Source of the DNA: Pelotomaculum propionicicum
GTDB lineage: Bacteria; Bacillota; Desulfotomaculia; Desulfotomaculales; Pelotomaculaceae
Direction of reading: 5' to 3'
Length of the DNA: 64,000 nucleotides
Assembly: GCF_004369225.1 (NCBI RefSeq)
Contig: NZ_QFFZ01000005.1
Location: 86,879-150,878 of the forward strand
Positions 18,337 through 28,158 of this stretch are shown here, one piece after another (within the stretch, counting starts at the first letter, position 1; the number at the start of each line of letters is the position of its first letter). The position numbers and the translations under genes are program-made. The notes beneath the pieces were generated by a model that saw nothing but the letters and a program-made list of their open reading frames with translations, ran no database searches and was not told the origin of the DNA.

Positions 18337-19008
18337 TTGATTATAGCTCAGCAGAAAAACATACAGGATATTGCGGCCATGGTCGGTGACTGTAAGAAAG
18401 TGCTGCTGGCGGGCTGCGGCGGCTGCGTCACCGTATGCCTGTCCGGCGGGGAAAAAGAAACAGAAATCCTGGCTGCAGCCCTGCGCCTGATGAAAAAACA
18501 GGCAGGCCAGCCCCTTGCCACCGTGACCTATACAGCCACCAGGCAGTGCGAGCCGGAGTTTATCCCGCCCATGGATGAACTGGTGCGGGATGTGGACGCG
18601 GTGATTTCACTGGCTTGTGGCGTAGGTGTGCAGTACCTGGCGGAAAGATACAAGGATAAATGGATAGTCCCCGCCATGGATACAATGTTTGCCGGTGGTG
18701 CCACAGGGTTTGGCAGCTGGGAAGAAAAATGCGGGCTGTGCGGCGACTGCGTGCTGCATAGGACCGGCGGCATTTGTCCGGTCATCCGCTGCTCCAAGAG
18801 CATCATGAACGGCCCGTGCGGCGGCTCACAGCATGGCAAATGTGAAATCAGCAAAGAAGTGGACTGTGCCTGGCAGCTGATTTATGACCGGATGAAGGCT
18901 CTGGGCAGGCTGTCAGAACTAACTGTTATCCAACCGCCGAAAGACTGGTCGAAAGCAAGGGACGGCGGGCCACGCAGGATATTGAGAGAGGATTTGATCA
19001 AAGGGTGA
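18337..19008 (+). CDS. metV: MetV-type methylenetetrahydrofolate reductase zinc/Fe-S subunit
   Basis: 223 aa from TTG 18337 with AAAGGAGCG upstream. The C-terminal half carries a cysteine cluster (CGLCGDCVLHRTGGICP, RCSKSIMNGPCGG) characteristic of the MTHFR C-terminal domain family. An N-terminal CGGCVTVC is also present. In Moorella and relatives MetV forms a complex with MetF and provides an extra cluster for electron transfer. Its stop overlaps the GTG start of metF by 4 bp (GTGA), so the two are translationally coupled. Confidence 0.88.
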   Translation: MIIAQQKNIQDIAAMVGDCKKVLLAGCGGCVTVCLSGGEKETEILAAALRLMKKQAGQPLATVTYTATRQCEPEFIPPMDELVRDVDAVISLACGVGVQYLAERYKDKWIVPAMDTMFAGGATGFGSWEEKCGLCGDCVLHRTGGICPVIRCSKSIMNGPCGGSQHGKCEISKEVDCAWQLIYDRMKALGRLSELTVIQPPKDWSKARDGGPRRILREDLIKG

Positions 19009-19952
19009 AATATTTAAGCAAGCTGCAAAAAATGCTGGACAGCGGCCACTTTGCCGTTACTGCTGAAATAGGGCCGCCCAAGCATGCCGGCGCGCACAGC
19101 ATCAGGCACCATGCCCAACTTTTAAAAAACCATGTGGACGCCACCAACATTACCGACAGCCAGACCGCCATCGTGCGTCTTTCCAGTATAGCCTCAGGCG
19201 TGCACATTCTAGATTGCGGCATAGAGCCGATCGTCCAGATGACCGTGCGGGACAGAAACCGCATCGCCATCCAGGCCGACCTGCTTGGCGCCTACAGTTT
19301 GGGTATGCGCAACCTGCTCTGCCTGTCCGGCGACCACCAGCAGTTCGGCAACCACCCCACCTCAAAAAACGTATTTGATATTGACTCCATGCAGTTGATT
19401 TACCTGATGAGCAGGATGCGGGATGAAAAGAAATTCTTCTGCGGTGAAGAGATCAAAGAATACGAGCCGCGGTTCTTTATCGGCGCGGTGGCGAACCCAT
19501 TTGCCGATCCCTTTGAGTACAGGGTGGACCGCCTGGAAAAGAAAATCGAGGCCGGCGCGCAGTTTATCCAGACCCAGTGCATATTCGACATGGAGCGGTT
19601 TGAGCGCTTTATGGAAATGGTGCGGGCAAGAGGACTGGACCAAAGGGCGCATATCCTGGCCGGGGTAACTCCGCTGAAAAGCTGGCGTGCCGCCAAGTAC
19701 ATCCAGACCGGAGTGTCCGGCATGATCGTGCCCGACTCCCTGGTGGAAAGGCTGAAAAACGCGGCAGACCCGAAAAAAGAAGGAATCAAAGTCTGTATCG
19801 AACAGATCAAACACATCAGGGAGAATATCAAGGGTATCCATGGTGTCCACGTCATGGCCATCGCCTGGGAAGAGGTCGTCCCCGAGATTGTGGAAAAGGC
19901 CGGGCTGTACCCGCGGCCGCAGGTTGAGTTTAATCCGGAAGAAAATGATTGA
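19005..19952 (+). CDS. metF: 5,10-methylenetetrahydrofolate reductase
   Basis: 315 aa from GTG 19005, overlapping metV by 4 bp. The TIM-barrel MTHFR fold is indicated by HFAVTAEIGPPKHAG, NLLCLSGDHQQFG and GAQFIQTQCIFDMERF. It reduces methylene-THF to methyl-THF with FAD. In anaerobes it works with MetV and other redox subunits rather than directly with NADPH. Confidence 0.93.
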   Translation: MKYLSKLQKMLDSGHFAVTAEIGPPKHAGAHSIRHHAQLLKNHVDATNITDSQTAIVRLSSIASGVHILDCGIEPIVQMTVRDRNRIAIQADLLGAYSLGMRNLLCLSGDHQQFGNHPTSKNVFDIDSMQLIYLMSRMRDEKKFFCGEEIKEYEPRFFIGAVANPFADPFEYRVDRLEKKIEAGAQFIQTQCIFDMERFERFMEMVRARGLDQRAHILAGVTPLKSWRAAKYIQTGVSGMIVPDSLVERLKNAADPKKEGIKVCIEQIKHIRENIKGIHGVHVMAIAWEEVVPEIVEKAGLYPRPQVEFNPEEND

Positions 19953-19995
19953 TAATTAATAAATATGATTTGCTGTTTTGGAAGGGGGTAGAGAT

Positions 19996-20847
19996 ATGTC
20001 GGCAGAACTCCTGGACGGAAAAAAAATAGCTGCTTCTTTAAGGGAAGAGGTTAAGGCAGAAGTGGCTATGCTAAAGGAGAAAGGTATTTATCCAAAACTG
20101 GCTGTTATTTTGGCCGGTGACGACCCCGCTTCGGTGGTATACGTCGGCTCCAAAGAAAAATCATGCAGAAACGTCGGCATCGAATTGGTCCTGCACAAAC
20201 TGCCGGAAGCAGTGGCCGAAAGCGAAGTGCTCGACCTGATCAGCCGGCTGAATAAAGATGACAGTGTCCATGGCATCATGATTGAACTGCCGCTGCCCGC
20301 GCACCTTAACAAAAAGAAGGTGCTGGAGGCGGTGCTGCCGGTAAAAGATGTCGACGGCGCTCACCCGATCAACCGGGGTTACATATTAAGCGGGGGAGAC
20401 GGCCTTTTCCCGGCCACTCCTCAGAGCTGCATTGAGATTATGCTGCGCAGCGGTGTGGAGATTAAAGGCAAGCACGCGGTCATCGTCGGCCGCGGCGAGA
20501 CAGTGGGCAAACCGCTGATGTTTATGCTTTTGAACCAGAATGCCACCATCACAGTGTGCCATACGAAGACCCGGGATCTGGCGGAGGAAACCAGGCGGGG
20601 CGACATCCTGGTGGCAGCGGCCGGGCGCCCGAAGATGATCACGGCGGACATGATCAAGCCGGGCGCTGTCGTGGTGGATGCCGGCATCAATGAAATTGAA
20701 GGTGGTATCTGCGGCGATGTCGACTTTGAAAACGCCCGTGAAGTAGCCGGCATGATTTCCCCTGTGCCGGGCGGGGTGGGCAGCCTTACCACCGTCCTGA
20801 TTCAGAAGAACGTCTTAAAAGCAATCAAGCTCCAGAACAAGTTGTAA
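19996..20847 (+). CDS. folD: Bifunctional methylene-THF dehydrogenase / methenyl-THF cyclohydrolase
   Basis: 283 aa from the ATG at 19996 (GGAAGGGGGTAG upstream; a TTG 18 nt earlier overlaps this site). Family motifs include YVGSKEKSCRNVGI (with the catalytic Lys of the YxxxK pattern), IELPLPAHLN, DVDGAHPIN, and IVGRGETVGKP. It interconverts methenyl- and methylene-THF with NAD(P)H and also has cyclohydrolase activity. A separate cyclohydrolase (fchA) follows, so the two may share that step. Confidence 0.96.
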   Translation: MSAELLDGKKIAASLREEVKAEVAMLKEKGIYPKLAVILAGDDPASVVYVGSKEKSCRNVGIELVLHKLPEAVAESEVLDLISRLNKDDSVHGIMIELPLPAHLNKKKVLEAVLPVKDVDGAHPINRGYILSGGDGLFPATPQSCIEIMLRSGVEIKGKHAVIVGRGETVGKPLMFMLLNQNATITVCHTKTRDLAEETRRGDILVAAAGRPKMITADMIKPGAVVVDAGINEIEGGICGDVDFENAREVAGMISPVPGGVGSLTTVLIQKNVLKAIKLQNKL

Positions 20848-20876
20848 AATAATTTGTTATAAGGAAGTGACCTGAC

Positions 20877-21509
20877 ATGAGCGATATGTTTGATTATGGC
20901 TTCAGAAAAATACTGGCTGTCGCGGCATCCGACTCGCCCACTCCCGGCGGCGGCAGCGTATCGGCCATGGTAGGCGCCCTGGGAGTTTCAATGGCGGCCA
21001 TGGTAGGGAACCTGACCGTGGGGAAACCGAAGTACGCTGAAGTGGAAGCCGAAGCGGCGGAGCTCACCGGCCGGGCCTATTATATCATGGCCAGGCTGGA
21101 GAAACTGATGGCTGCCGATATTGCGGCCTTCGGCAAGTTCATGGATACCTACCGGATGCCCAAAAATACCGATGAGGAAAAGGCCAGGCGGGAAGAGGCC
21201 GCCCAGAAGGCCTTAAAAGCCGCGACCAACGTGCCCCTGCAAGTCGCTAAAATGCTGCTTGAAGCATTGTCGGTTACAGAAAAGCTGGCCCGCATCGGCA
21301 ACAAGACCGCAGTAAGCGATGCCGGGGTCGCCGCCTATGTTTGTGAAGCCGCCTGTCGGGCCGTGCTGCTGAATGTGGATATAAATGTGCCGCTGATCAG
21401 TGACCCCGGTTTTGTATCCGGGGTTCTGGCGGAAAAGAAAAAAATTGCAGACGAGGCCGCGCGGATCAAAAAGCTGGCCGTAGCCGTGGTAAAAGAAAGG
21501 ATGCTCTAG
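20877..21509 (+). CDS. fchA: Methenyltetrahydrofolate cyclohydrolase (FchA / FTCD family)
   Basis: 210 aa, formiminotransferase-cyclodeaminase family. The N-terminus DSPTPGGGSVSAMVGALG is the family signature, and the mainly helical body with a SDAGVAAYVCEAACRAVLLNV segment matches. In acetogens this protein converts formyl-THF to methenyl-THF. It lies 29 bp after folD, with a GGAAGTGA ribosome site. Confidence 0.9.
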   Translation: MSDMFDYGFRKILAVAASDSPTPGGGSVSAMVGALGVSMAAMVGNLTVGKPKYAEVEAEAAELTGRAYYIMARLEKLMAADIAAFGKFMDTYRMPKNTDEEKARREEAAQKALKAATNVPLQVAKMLLEALSVTEKLARIGNKTAVSDAGVAAYVCEAACRAVLLNVDINVPLISDPGFVSGVLAEKKKIADEAARIKKLAVAVVKERML

Positions 21510-21661
21510 GAGTCATGATTCAGCCGGCCTCTTAGTTCACGGTTAATGAAAGAGAATTTTGCTTTTTTATCGGGTTCGGCACATGCTTCCTTGCTTTATT
21601 AAAGTACCGGACCTTCCGGATCGCTGCAGCGTAATATTACAATTTTAGACGGGGTGATTAA

Positions 21662-22426
21662 ATGAAGTTAGCGGTTTCCGGCAAAGGCGGCGTTGGCAAG
21701 ACTACCATCGCTGCCGCCCTGGTCCAGTTGTTTTCCGAGTCACACCGTTTGGTTTATGCCATTGATGCGGACCCTGATGTTTGCCTGGCAGCCGCTATAG
21801 GTGTCCCTGATGATATAGCGGACGAATTAAAGCCGCTGGTGGAGAAAAAGGATTTGATCAATGCCAAAACCGGCGGCGAGGGCGCTTTTTTCACTTTGAA
21901 CCCCAAACTCAATGACGAACTGGATGATTATTGCATCAGCTGCGGCAACATCAAGTACCTGCGCATGGGAGGTATAAAAAGAGGCGGTTCCGCCTGTTAC
22001 TGCCGTGAAAATTCGTTTCTCCACGCGGTGGTGTCCGCCCTTTTGCTGGGGGAGAAAGATATTGTCATTATGGACATGGGAGCTGGCATAGAGCACCTAT
22101 CCCGCGGCACGGCCAGGGGTGTTGATTTAATGCTGGTTGTGGTGGAGCCGAGTCTAAACAGCATTAAAACAGCAGCCCTTGTCAAAAAGCTTGCCACGGA
22201 CTTGGGCATAAAGAAAATACGGATCATCGGCAACAAGATAGGAAGCCAGGCAGAAAAGGACTTTATTTTAAATAATTTTAAGCCTGAAGAAGTTTTAGGC
22301 TTTGTAAGCCTGGATGCTGAAATAAGGGAGGGTGCGATGAAAAAAAGGTCAATTAAAGAAGTAAAAGGGGATTTCATTAATGAAATGACCCGGATCTATC
22401 AAAAAATGATAGCTGAAAGCAACTAA
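21662..22426 (+). CDS. cooC: CO dehydrogenase nickel-insertion ATPase CooC
   Basis: 254 aa MinD/NifH-like P-loop ATPase: GKGGVGKTT at residues 7-15, DADPDVCLAAA, and a cysteine-containing region (DYCISCGNIKYLRMGG, SACYCREN). CooC proteins load nickel into CO dehydrogenase. It sits directly before cooS. A paralogue follows later in the same operon (30126-30896). The 152-bp gap before it holds no clear gene. Confidence 0.92.
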   Translation: MKLAVSGKGGVGKTTIAAALVQLFSESHRLVYAIDADPDVCLAAAIGVPDDIADELKPLVEKKDLINAKTGGEGAFFTLNPKLNDELDDYCISCGNIKYLRMGGIKRGGSACYCRENSFLHAVVSALLLGEKDIVIMDMGAGIEHLSRGTARGVDLMLVVVEPSLNSIKTAALVKKLATDLGIKKIRIIGNKIGSQAEKDFILNNFKPEEVLGFVSLDAEIREGAMKKRSIKEVKGDFINEMTRIYQKMIAESN

Positions 22427-22499
22427 TTATAGCTTATAAAATCAAATAACCTTTCAGATAATCAATAATTTTAAGATTCTTAACCAAGGAGGTTCGATA

Positions 22500-24515
22500 A
22501 TGCCCAGATTCAAAGACCCCAGTCATACTTGCAGGCCGTCGGGCGCACCCAGGGTTGTTGATCCCAAAACACTTGGAAGAAGCGCCGACCCGGCAGTCCT
22601 GGAGATGATTGACTATGCAAGAGAAAAGGGAGTAATAACTTCATTTGACCGCTTTGTAGCCCAGCAGCCCCAGTGCCAGATTGGCTACAAAGGGTTGTGC
22701 TGCCGCTTCTGCATGGCCGGCCCTTGCAGGATTAAGGCTGAAGAAGGGCCAGGCAGCAAAGGAATCTGTGGCGCTTCCGCGTGGACTATCGCCGCCAGGA
22801 GCACCGGTCTGATGCTTCTGACAGGCGCCGCATCCCATAGCGAGCACGCCCACGTTATCCTGGAAACGGTACATAAAACGGCGCACGGCAAGGCGCCTGA
22901 CTACAGCATCAAAGATGTGGATAAGCTGCGCCGCGTCTGCGCCCGTGTCGGCATAGCCACCGGCGGCAAGGATGAACTGACTATGGTTAAGGAATTATGT
23001 GAGCTTGCTTTTAAAGAATACAGCCGCCTCAAAGGAGAAGGTTTCTCCAACTGGGTGCGGACAACAGTCACCCCGGACCGCAATGAAAAATTCACCAGCC
23101 ATGACATTATGCCCAGCGGTGTCTACAACGTCATCTCCGAACTGGTTACCCAGGCCCACGTCGGCATGGACAACGATCCGGTCAACATTATTTTCTCAGC
23201 CCTCCGGGTCGCGCTTGCTGACTATATCGGGATGCATATAGGCACCGACTTTTCCGACATCCTCTTCGGGACTCCCAAGCCGCTTCTTTCTGAAGCAAAC
23301 TTCGGGATAATTGACCCCGACAATGTTAACATAGCCATGTACGGCCACAACCCGGTCCTGAGCGAACTCATCTGCGACGCCGCTGAATCCATGCAGCAAG
23401 AGGCAAAGGCCGCCGGGGCGAAGGGCATCCAGTTGATGGGCATCTGCTGCACGGGCAACGAAGTGATCATGCGCCGCGGGGTGCCTATTGTAACTTCCTA
23501 TGCGTCAGCCGAACTGCCGATTCTCACCGGGGCGCTAGACGCCTATGTGGTGGACGTCCAGTGTATCATGCCTTCCATCCGCACGGTGGCTGAATGTTTC
23601 CATACCAGAATTATCACAACCTCACCTATTGTAAAAATACCCGGTTCTTATCATATAGACTTTCAGACGGAATACGCCATGGATAATGCCAGGACCGCAA
23701 TACAGTATGCCATAGAAGCGTTTAAGCTCAGGGACAAAAGCAAATATCACATCCCCCAGGAAAGGCACAAGGTCATCGCGGGCTGGAGCCTGGAGGCGCT
23801 GTATGAGCTGTTTGGCTCGGTTAACCCCGACAACCCGGTCAGCGTGCTGACAGATGCCATTTTAGCCGGTGAAATCAAGGGCGTGGCCATGCTGGCAGGG
23901 TGCAACAACCTGAAGCGGTTCCAGGACGACAGCCATATTACAATCGCCAAAGAAATGATTAAAAATGATGTATTTGTCATAGGCACCGGCTGCGTGATGC
24001 AGGCCTGCGCCAGGGCCGGCCTCCTGGCGCCCGAGGCAATGGAGCTGGCCGGAGACGGGCTCAAGAAGTTTCTGGCCAGAATCAGCGAAAAAGCCGACCT
24101 GAAGGTGGGCCTGCCGCCGATGTTCCATATGGGTTCCTGCGTTGACAACACCCGCTGCAGCGACCTGATGATGGATATGGCGAAGCAGCTGGGCGTGGCA
24201 ACCCCGAAAGTGCCGTGGGTGGCCTCCGCGCCTGAAGCCATGAGCGGCAAGGCCGTGTCAATCGGCTGCTGGTGCGTGGCCATGGGCATGCCGGTGCATG
24301 TCGGCGCGATGCCGCCGCTGGAAGGCAGCGATTTGATTTACAGCATCGTCACGCAGGTTGCGCATGATGTTTACGGCGGCCACTTTATATTTGAAATGGA
24401 CCCTGCTATTGCAGCTCAGAAGATGCTGAACGCGCTGGAATACCGCACCTGGAAGCTGGGCGTACACCGTGCGGCTGCTGAGAGATTTGAAACTGCTCTT
24501 TGCCAGAACTACTAA
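22500..24515 (+). CDS. cooS: CO dehydrogenase catalytic subunit
   Basis: 671 aa (acsA in acetogen naming). The N-terminal cysteine cluster QCQIGYKGLCCRFCMAGPCR binds the Fe4S4 D and B clusters. Further motifs include GICCTGNEV, a CNNLKRFQDDSH segment and GSCVDNTRCSDL, ligands of the NiFe4S4 C cluster. It reversibly reduces CO2 to CO, which passes through a tunnel to acetyl-CoA synthase. The neighbour acsB follows closely, so it is expected to be part of the CODH/ACS complex. Confidence 0.97.
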   Translation: MPRFKDPSHTCRPSGAPRVVDPKTLGRSADPAVLEMIDYAREKGVITSFDRFVAQQPQCQIGYKGLCCRFCMAGPCRIKAEEGPGSKGICGASAWTIAARSTGLMLLTGAASHSEHAHVILETVHKTAHGKAPDYSIKDVDKLRRVCARVGIATGGKDELTMVKELCELAFKEYSRLKGEGFSNWVRTTVTPDRNEKFTSHDIMPSGVYNVISELVTQAHVGMDNDPVNIIFSALRVALADYIGMHIGTDFSDILFGTPKPLLSEANFGIIDPDNVNIAMYGHNPVLSELICDAAESMQQEAKAAGAKGIQLMGICCTGNEVIMRRGVPIVTSYASAELPILTGALDAYVVDVQCIMPSIRTVAECFHTRIITTSPIVKIPGSYHIDFQTEYAMDNARTAIQYAIEAFKLRDKSKYHIPQERHKVIAGWSLEALYELFGSVNPDNPVSVLTDAILAGEIKGVAMLAGCNNLKRFQDDSHITIAKEMIKNDVFVIGTGCVMQACARAGLLAPEAMELAGDGLKKFLARISEKADLKVGLPPMFHMGSCVDNTRCSDLMMDMAKQLGVATPKVPWVASAPEAMSGKAVSIGCWCVAMGMPVHVGAMPPLEGSDLIYSIVTQVAHDVYGGHFIFEMDPAIAAQKMLNALEYRTWKLGVHRAAAERFETALCQNY

Positions 24516-24541
24516 GCGGTGGATCGAGAGGAGGAAAAGAG

Positions 24542-26740
24542 ATGTCCGAGCAAATTCATTTTAATCAGATTTACGAAGGGTGCGTAGAACCGGGCAAGGA
24601 GCCGAAAAAGCTTTATCGCTCAATGTATAACGGCGCGATTACCGCTGTAAGTTACGCGGAAATCCTGCTCAGCCAGGCCATAAGAGAATATGGGGCGCAG
24701 CAGCCGGTTGGCTACCCGGACACTGCTTATAATATCCCGGTCATCCGCTGCATGAGCGGCGAGCAGGTCACCAAGCTGGGTGATCTGCCGCCGATTTTAA
24801 ACCGGATGCGCGCGCAAATTAAGGAAGAAAAAACATTCGAAAATATGCTGCTCTGGGGTGAATCCACCTGGTACGCCGCCGATATCATCGAGGCGCTGCG
24901 CTATCTCAAGCATACTCCGGAAAACCCGATTGTGCAGCCGCCCTGGACCGGGTTTATCGGTGACCCGGTGGTGCGCCAGTACGGCATTAAGATGGTTGAC
25001 TGGACCATTCCCGGCGAAGCCGTCATTGTAGGCCGCGCCAGGACCAGCAAAGATGCGAAAAAGATTGTTGACAGCCTCATGGCCAAGGGCCTGATGCTGT
25101 TCCTTTCAGATGAAATTATCGAGCAGCTGCTCGAAGAAAATGTGAAATTAGGGCTAGACTATATCGCTTACCCCCTGGGCAACTTTACTCAGGTAGTCCA
25201 TGCCGCCAACTACGCCCTGCGGGCCGGCATGATGTTCGGCGGGATCCCGCCGGGGGAACGTGAAGCGCAGCGTGATTACCAGCGCCGCCGCGTTCTGGCT
25301 TTTATTATGTACCTGGGCGAGCGGGACATGGTCAAGGACGCCGCCTGCGCCGGCGCCATCTTTACCGGTTTTCCCGTAATAACTGACCAGTCGCTGGGGG
25401 AAGACGAGCAGATTAAAGACTGGTTTGTTTCAGAGCCGGACTATGAAAAAATCGTCCAGACCGCCCTGGAAATACGGGGGATCAAGATTACCGCCATCGA
25501 CATCGACGCGCCGATTACCATCGGCCCGGCCTTCGAGGGTGAGACCATCCGCAAGAGCGACATGCACTGCGGTTTCGGCGGGCAGAAGACCCCGGGCTTC
25601 GAGCTGGTGCGCATGATGGGGCCGGATGACATTGAAGACGGCAAGGTCACGGTGATCGGCCCTGATATTGATACCATTGAGCCGGGCGGCATGCTGCCTA
25701 TCGGCATCCTGGTCGAGGTTTACGGCCGGAAAATGCAGGAAGACTTCGAGCCGGTGCTGGAACGCCGCATCCACTATTTCATTAACTACGGTGAGGGCAT
25801 CTGGCACGTGGCCCAGAGGGACATCAACTGGCTGAGGGTGAGTAAAGACGCCTTCAGCAAGGGATTCAGGCTCAAACACTTTGGCAACATTCTCTACGCC
25901 AAGTTCAAATCCGAGTTTCCTTCCATTGTCGACAGGGTCCAGGTGACAATTATGACCGACGAGGCCAAAGTACTGGAAATGCGTGAAATAGCGAGGGAAT
26001 ACTACGCCAGGCGCGACGAGCGGCTGAAAGAACTGCGGGACGAGGCGGTGGACACTTTCTACTCTTGCACCCTTTGCCAGTCCTTCGCGCCTACTCACGT
26101 TTGCGTGGTAGCGCCGCAGCGGGTAGGTTTGTGCGGCGCGGTGAGCTGGCTGGACGCCAAGGCCTCCTACGAGATCAACCCGCACGGGCCGAACCAGCCC
26201 ATTCTCAAGGAAGGCATCATTGACGAAGTCAAGGGACAGTGGAGCAGCTTTAACGAATTTACTTATAAAAACTCACAGCGCACCATCGAGGCAGTGAACT
26301 TTTACACCATCATGGAATACCCGATGACCTCCTGCGGCTGCTTTGAGTGCATCCTGGCCATGGTGCCCGAGTGCAACGGCTTTATGGTGGTCAACCGCGA
26401 GCACGGCGGCATGACGCCGTCCGGCATGACATTCTCCACCCTGGCCGGCACCATCGGCGGCGGCGCGCAGATGCCGGGCTTTATGGGCATCGGCAGGTCT
26501 TACCTGTCTTCTCCCAAATTTGTCCCGGCTGACGGCGGCCTGGCCAGGCTGGTCTGGATGCCGAAAGAGCTGAAAGAAGCTCTCCGGCCTCAGTTGGAGC
26601 AGGCTGCTGAAGATGCCGGGCTGGGAAGAGACTTTATCGATAAAATAGCCGACGAGACGATCGGTATTGAAGGTGAGGAAATACTGCCGTTCCTCGAGGA
26701 AAATGGTCACCCTGCTTTGACCATGGACCCTCTCATCTAA
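24542..26740 (+). CDS. acsB: CO-methylating acetyl-CoA synthase
   Basis: 732 aa from the ATG at 24542 (GAGAGGAGG upstream). The C-terminal region holds the A-cluster ligands: CTLCQSFAPTHVCVV, GLCGAVSWLDAKASYE, and the SCGCFEC motif whose Cys-Gly-Cys binds the distal nickel. It condenses CO, the methyl group from the corrinoid protein and CoA to acetyl-CoA. Length matches full-length bacterial AcsB, including the N-terminal domain that docks on CODH. Confidence 0.97.
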   Translation: MSEQIHFNQIYEGCVEPGKEPKKLYRSMYNGAITAVSYAEILLSQAIREYGAQQPVGYPDTAYNIPVIRCMSGEQVTKLGDLPPILNRMRAQIKEEKTFENMLLWGESTWYAADIIEALRYLKHTPENPIVQPPWTGFIGDPVVRQYGIKMVDWTIPGEAVIVGRARTSKDAKKIVDSLMAKGLMLFLSDEIIEQLLEENVKLGLDYIAYPLGNFTQVVHAANYALRAGMMFGGIPPGEREAQRDYQRRRVLAFIMYLGERDMVKDAACAGAIFTGFPVITDQSLGEDEQIKDWFVSEPDYEKIVQTALEIRGIKITAIDIDAPITIGPAFEGETIRKSDMHCGFGGQKTPGFELVRMMGPDDIEDGKVTVIGPDIDTIEPGGMLPIGILVEVYGRKMQEDFEPVLERRIHYFINYGEGIWHVAQRDINWLRVSKDAFSKGFRLKHFGNILYAKFKSEFPSIVDRVQVTIMTDEAKVLEMREIAREYYARRDERLKELRDEAVDTFYSCTLCQSFAPTHVCVVAPQRVGLCGAVSWLDAKASYEINPHGPNQPILKEGIIDEVKGQWSSFNEFTYKNSQRTIEAVNFYTIMEYPMTSCGCFECILAMVPECNGFMVVNREHGGMTPSGMTFSTLAGTIGGGAQMPGFMGIGRSYLSSPKFVPADGGLARLVWMPKELKEALRPQLEQAAEDAGLGRDFIDKIADETIGIEGEEILPFLEENGHPALTMDPLI

Positions 26741-26776
26741 GGAATTAAAAGAAGGAACCAGAAAGGAGAAAAAAGT

Positions 26777-28114
26777 ATGGCACTATCGGGATTACAAATT
26801 TTTAAACAACTGCCCAAGACGAACTGTAAGGATTGTGGTCAGGCCACCTGCCTGGCATTCGCCATGGCCCTTGCCACCGGCAAAGCCAGCCTGGATCAGT
26901 GCCCGCATGTCAGTGACGCGGCGAGGGAGGTCCTTGATTCCGCGTCCGCGCCGCCTGTTGCGCTGGTGAAGATTGGTGTTGGCGATGAGCAGGTTGAGCT
27001 CGGCAATGAAACTGTGCTCTTCCGGCATGACAAACGCTTTGAGCACCCGTGCGCCATAGCCATACCGGTTTGCGACACTATGGGCGACGCTGAGATAGTC
27101 AGCAAGGTTGACGCCATCAACAAGCTGGTATTCGACCGGGTGGGGCAGACTCATAGAGTAGATATGGTACTCGTCTGCGCCTGCTCCGGCAGTCCCGAAC
27201 GGTTTGTGGAAGCAGTCAAGCTGGTTGCCGGCCGTACCGCGTACCCGTTGATTCTGAAGAGCGAAGACCCGGCGACTATTGAAAAGGCGCTGGAAGTTGT
27301 CGCAGCCAAGAAGCCCCTGGTTTACAGCGCCAACGCCGCGAATTATCAGGCCATGGCCGCCCTGGCCAAAAAATTTGAAGTTCCTTTGGTGGTGCAGGGC
27401 GCAGGTTTGGATGAACTCGCCTCGTTAGTTGAAAAGGTTGCGGAACTGGGCTGCAAACAGCTGATCCTGGACTCCGGGACGACCGAATTGGGCCAGGTCC
27501 TGACCGACCAGACCCAGATCAGGCGTCAGGCGTTAAAGAAATTCCGCCCGTTCGGCTACCCGACCATAGTCTTTGCCTCTAATGAAGACCCATTCCAGGC
27601 GGTGATTGACGCCGGTGTATATATCGCCAAATACGCGGGTATAGTTGTCATAGACAGCGTAGACCCGGCAGACATCCTGCCCCTGATCACACTGCGCCTG
27701 AACATCTATACCGACCCGCAAAAGCCGATTGCGGTTGAATCAAAAATATACGAGATCCTGACCCCGGGTCCTGATTCGCCGGTATACCTGACCACCAACT
27801 TTTCTCTTACTTACTTCTGCGTCGCCGGTGATATAGAAGCGTCCAGAGTGCCCGGCTATGTCCTGCCTGTGGATACCGACGGCGTATCTGTCCTTACCGG
27901 CTGGGCCGCCGGCAAATTTACGCCGGAAAAGATATCGGAAATGATGAACACCTGCGGTATTGCCGGCAAAGTATCGCACCGCAAGGTGATTATACCAGGC
28001 GGCGTGGCGGTTTTAAGCGGCAAGCTGCAGGAAATATCAGGCTGGGAAGTGCTGGTAGGACCCAGAGATTCTTCCGGCATACCGAGCTTTATCAAACAGC
28101 GCTGGAACGCCTGA
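26777..28114 (+). CDS. acsC: Corrinoid iron-sulfur protein large subunit
   Basis: 445 aa. The N-terminal segment LPKTNCKDCGQATCLAFAM with a further Cys in SLDQCPH is the Fe4S4 domain. The middle is a TIM barrel and the C-terminus binds cobalamin. With AcsD it accepts the methyl group from methyl-THF via AcsE and gives it to AcsB. Preceded by GAAAGGAGAAAAAA. Confidence 0.95.
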   Translation: MALSGLQIFKQLPKTNCKDCGQATCLAFAMALATGKASLDQCPHVSDAAREVLDSASAPPVALVKIGVGDEQVELGNETVLFRHDKRFEHPCAIAIPVCDTMGDAEIVSKVDAINKLVFDRVGQTHRVDMVLVCACSGSPERFVEAVKLVAGRTAYPLILKSEDPATIEKALEVVAAKKPLVYSANAANYQAMAALAKKFEVPLVVQGAGLDELASLVEKVAELGCKQLILDSGTTELGQVLTDQTQIRRQALKKFRPFGYPTIVFASNEDPFQAVIDAGVYIAKYAGIVVIDSVDPADILPLITLRLNIYTDPQKPIAVESKIYEILTPGPDSPVYLTTNFSLTYFCVAGDIEASRVPGYVLPVDTDGVSVLTGWAAGKFTPEKISEMMNTCGIAGKVSHRKVIIPGGVAVLSGKLQEISGWEVLVGPRDSSGIPSFIKQRWNA

Positions 28115-28158
28115 TTTAACCCGTCCCTCACTCATGATTTAGAAAGGATTAACCGGTT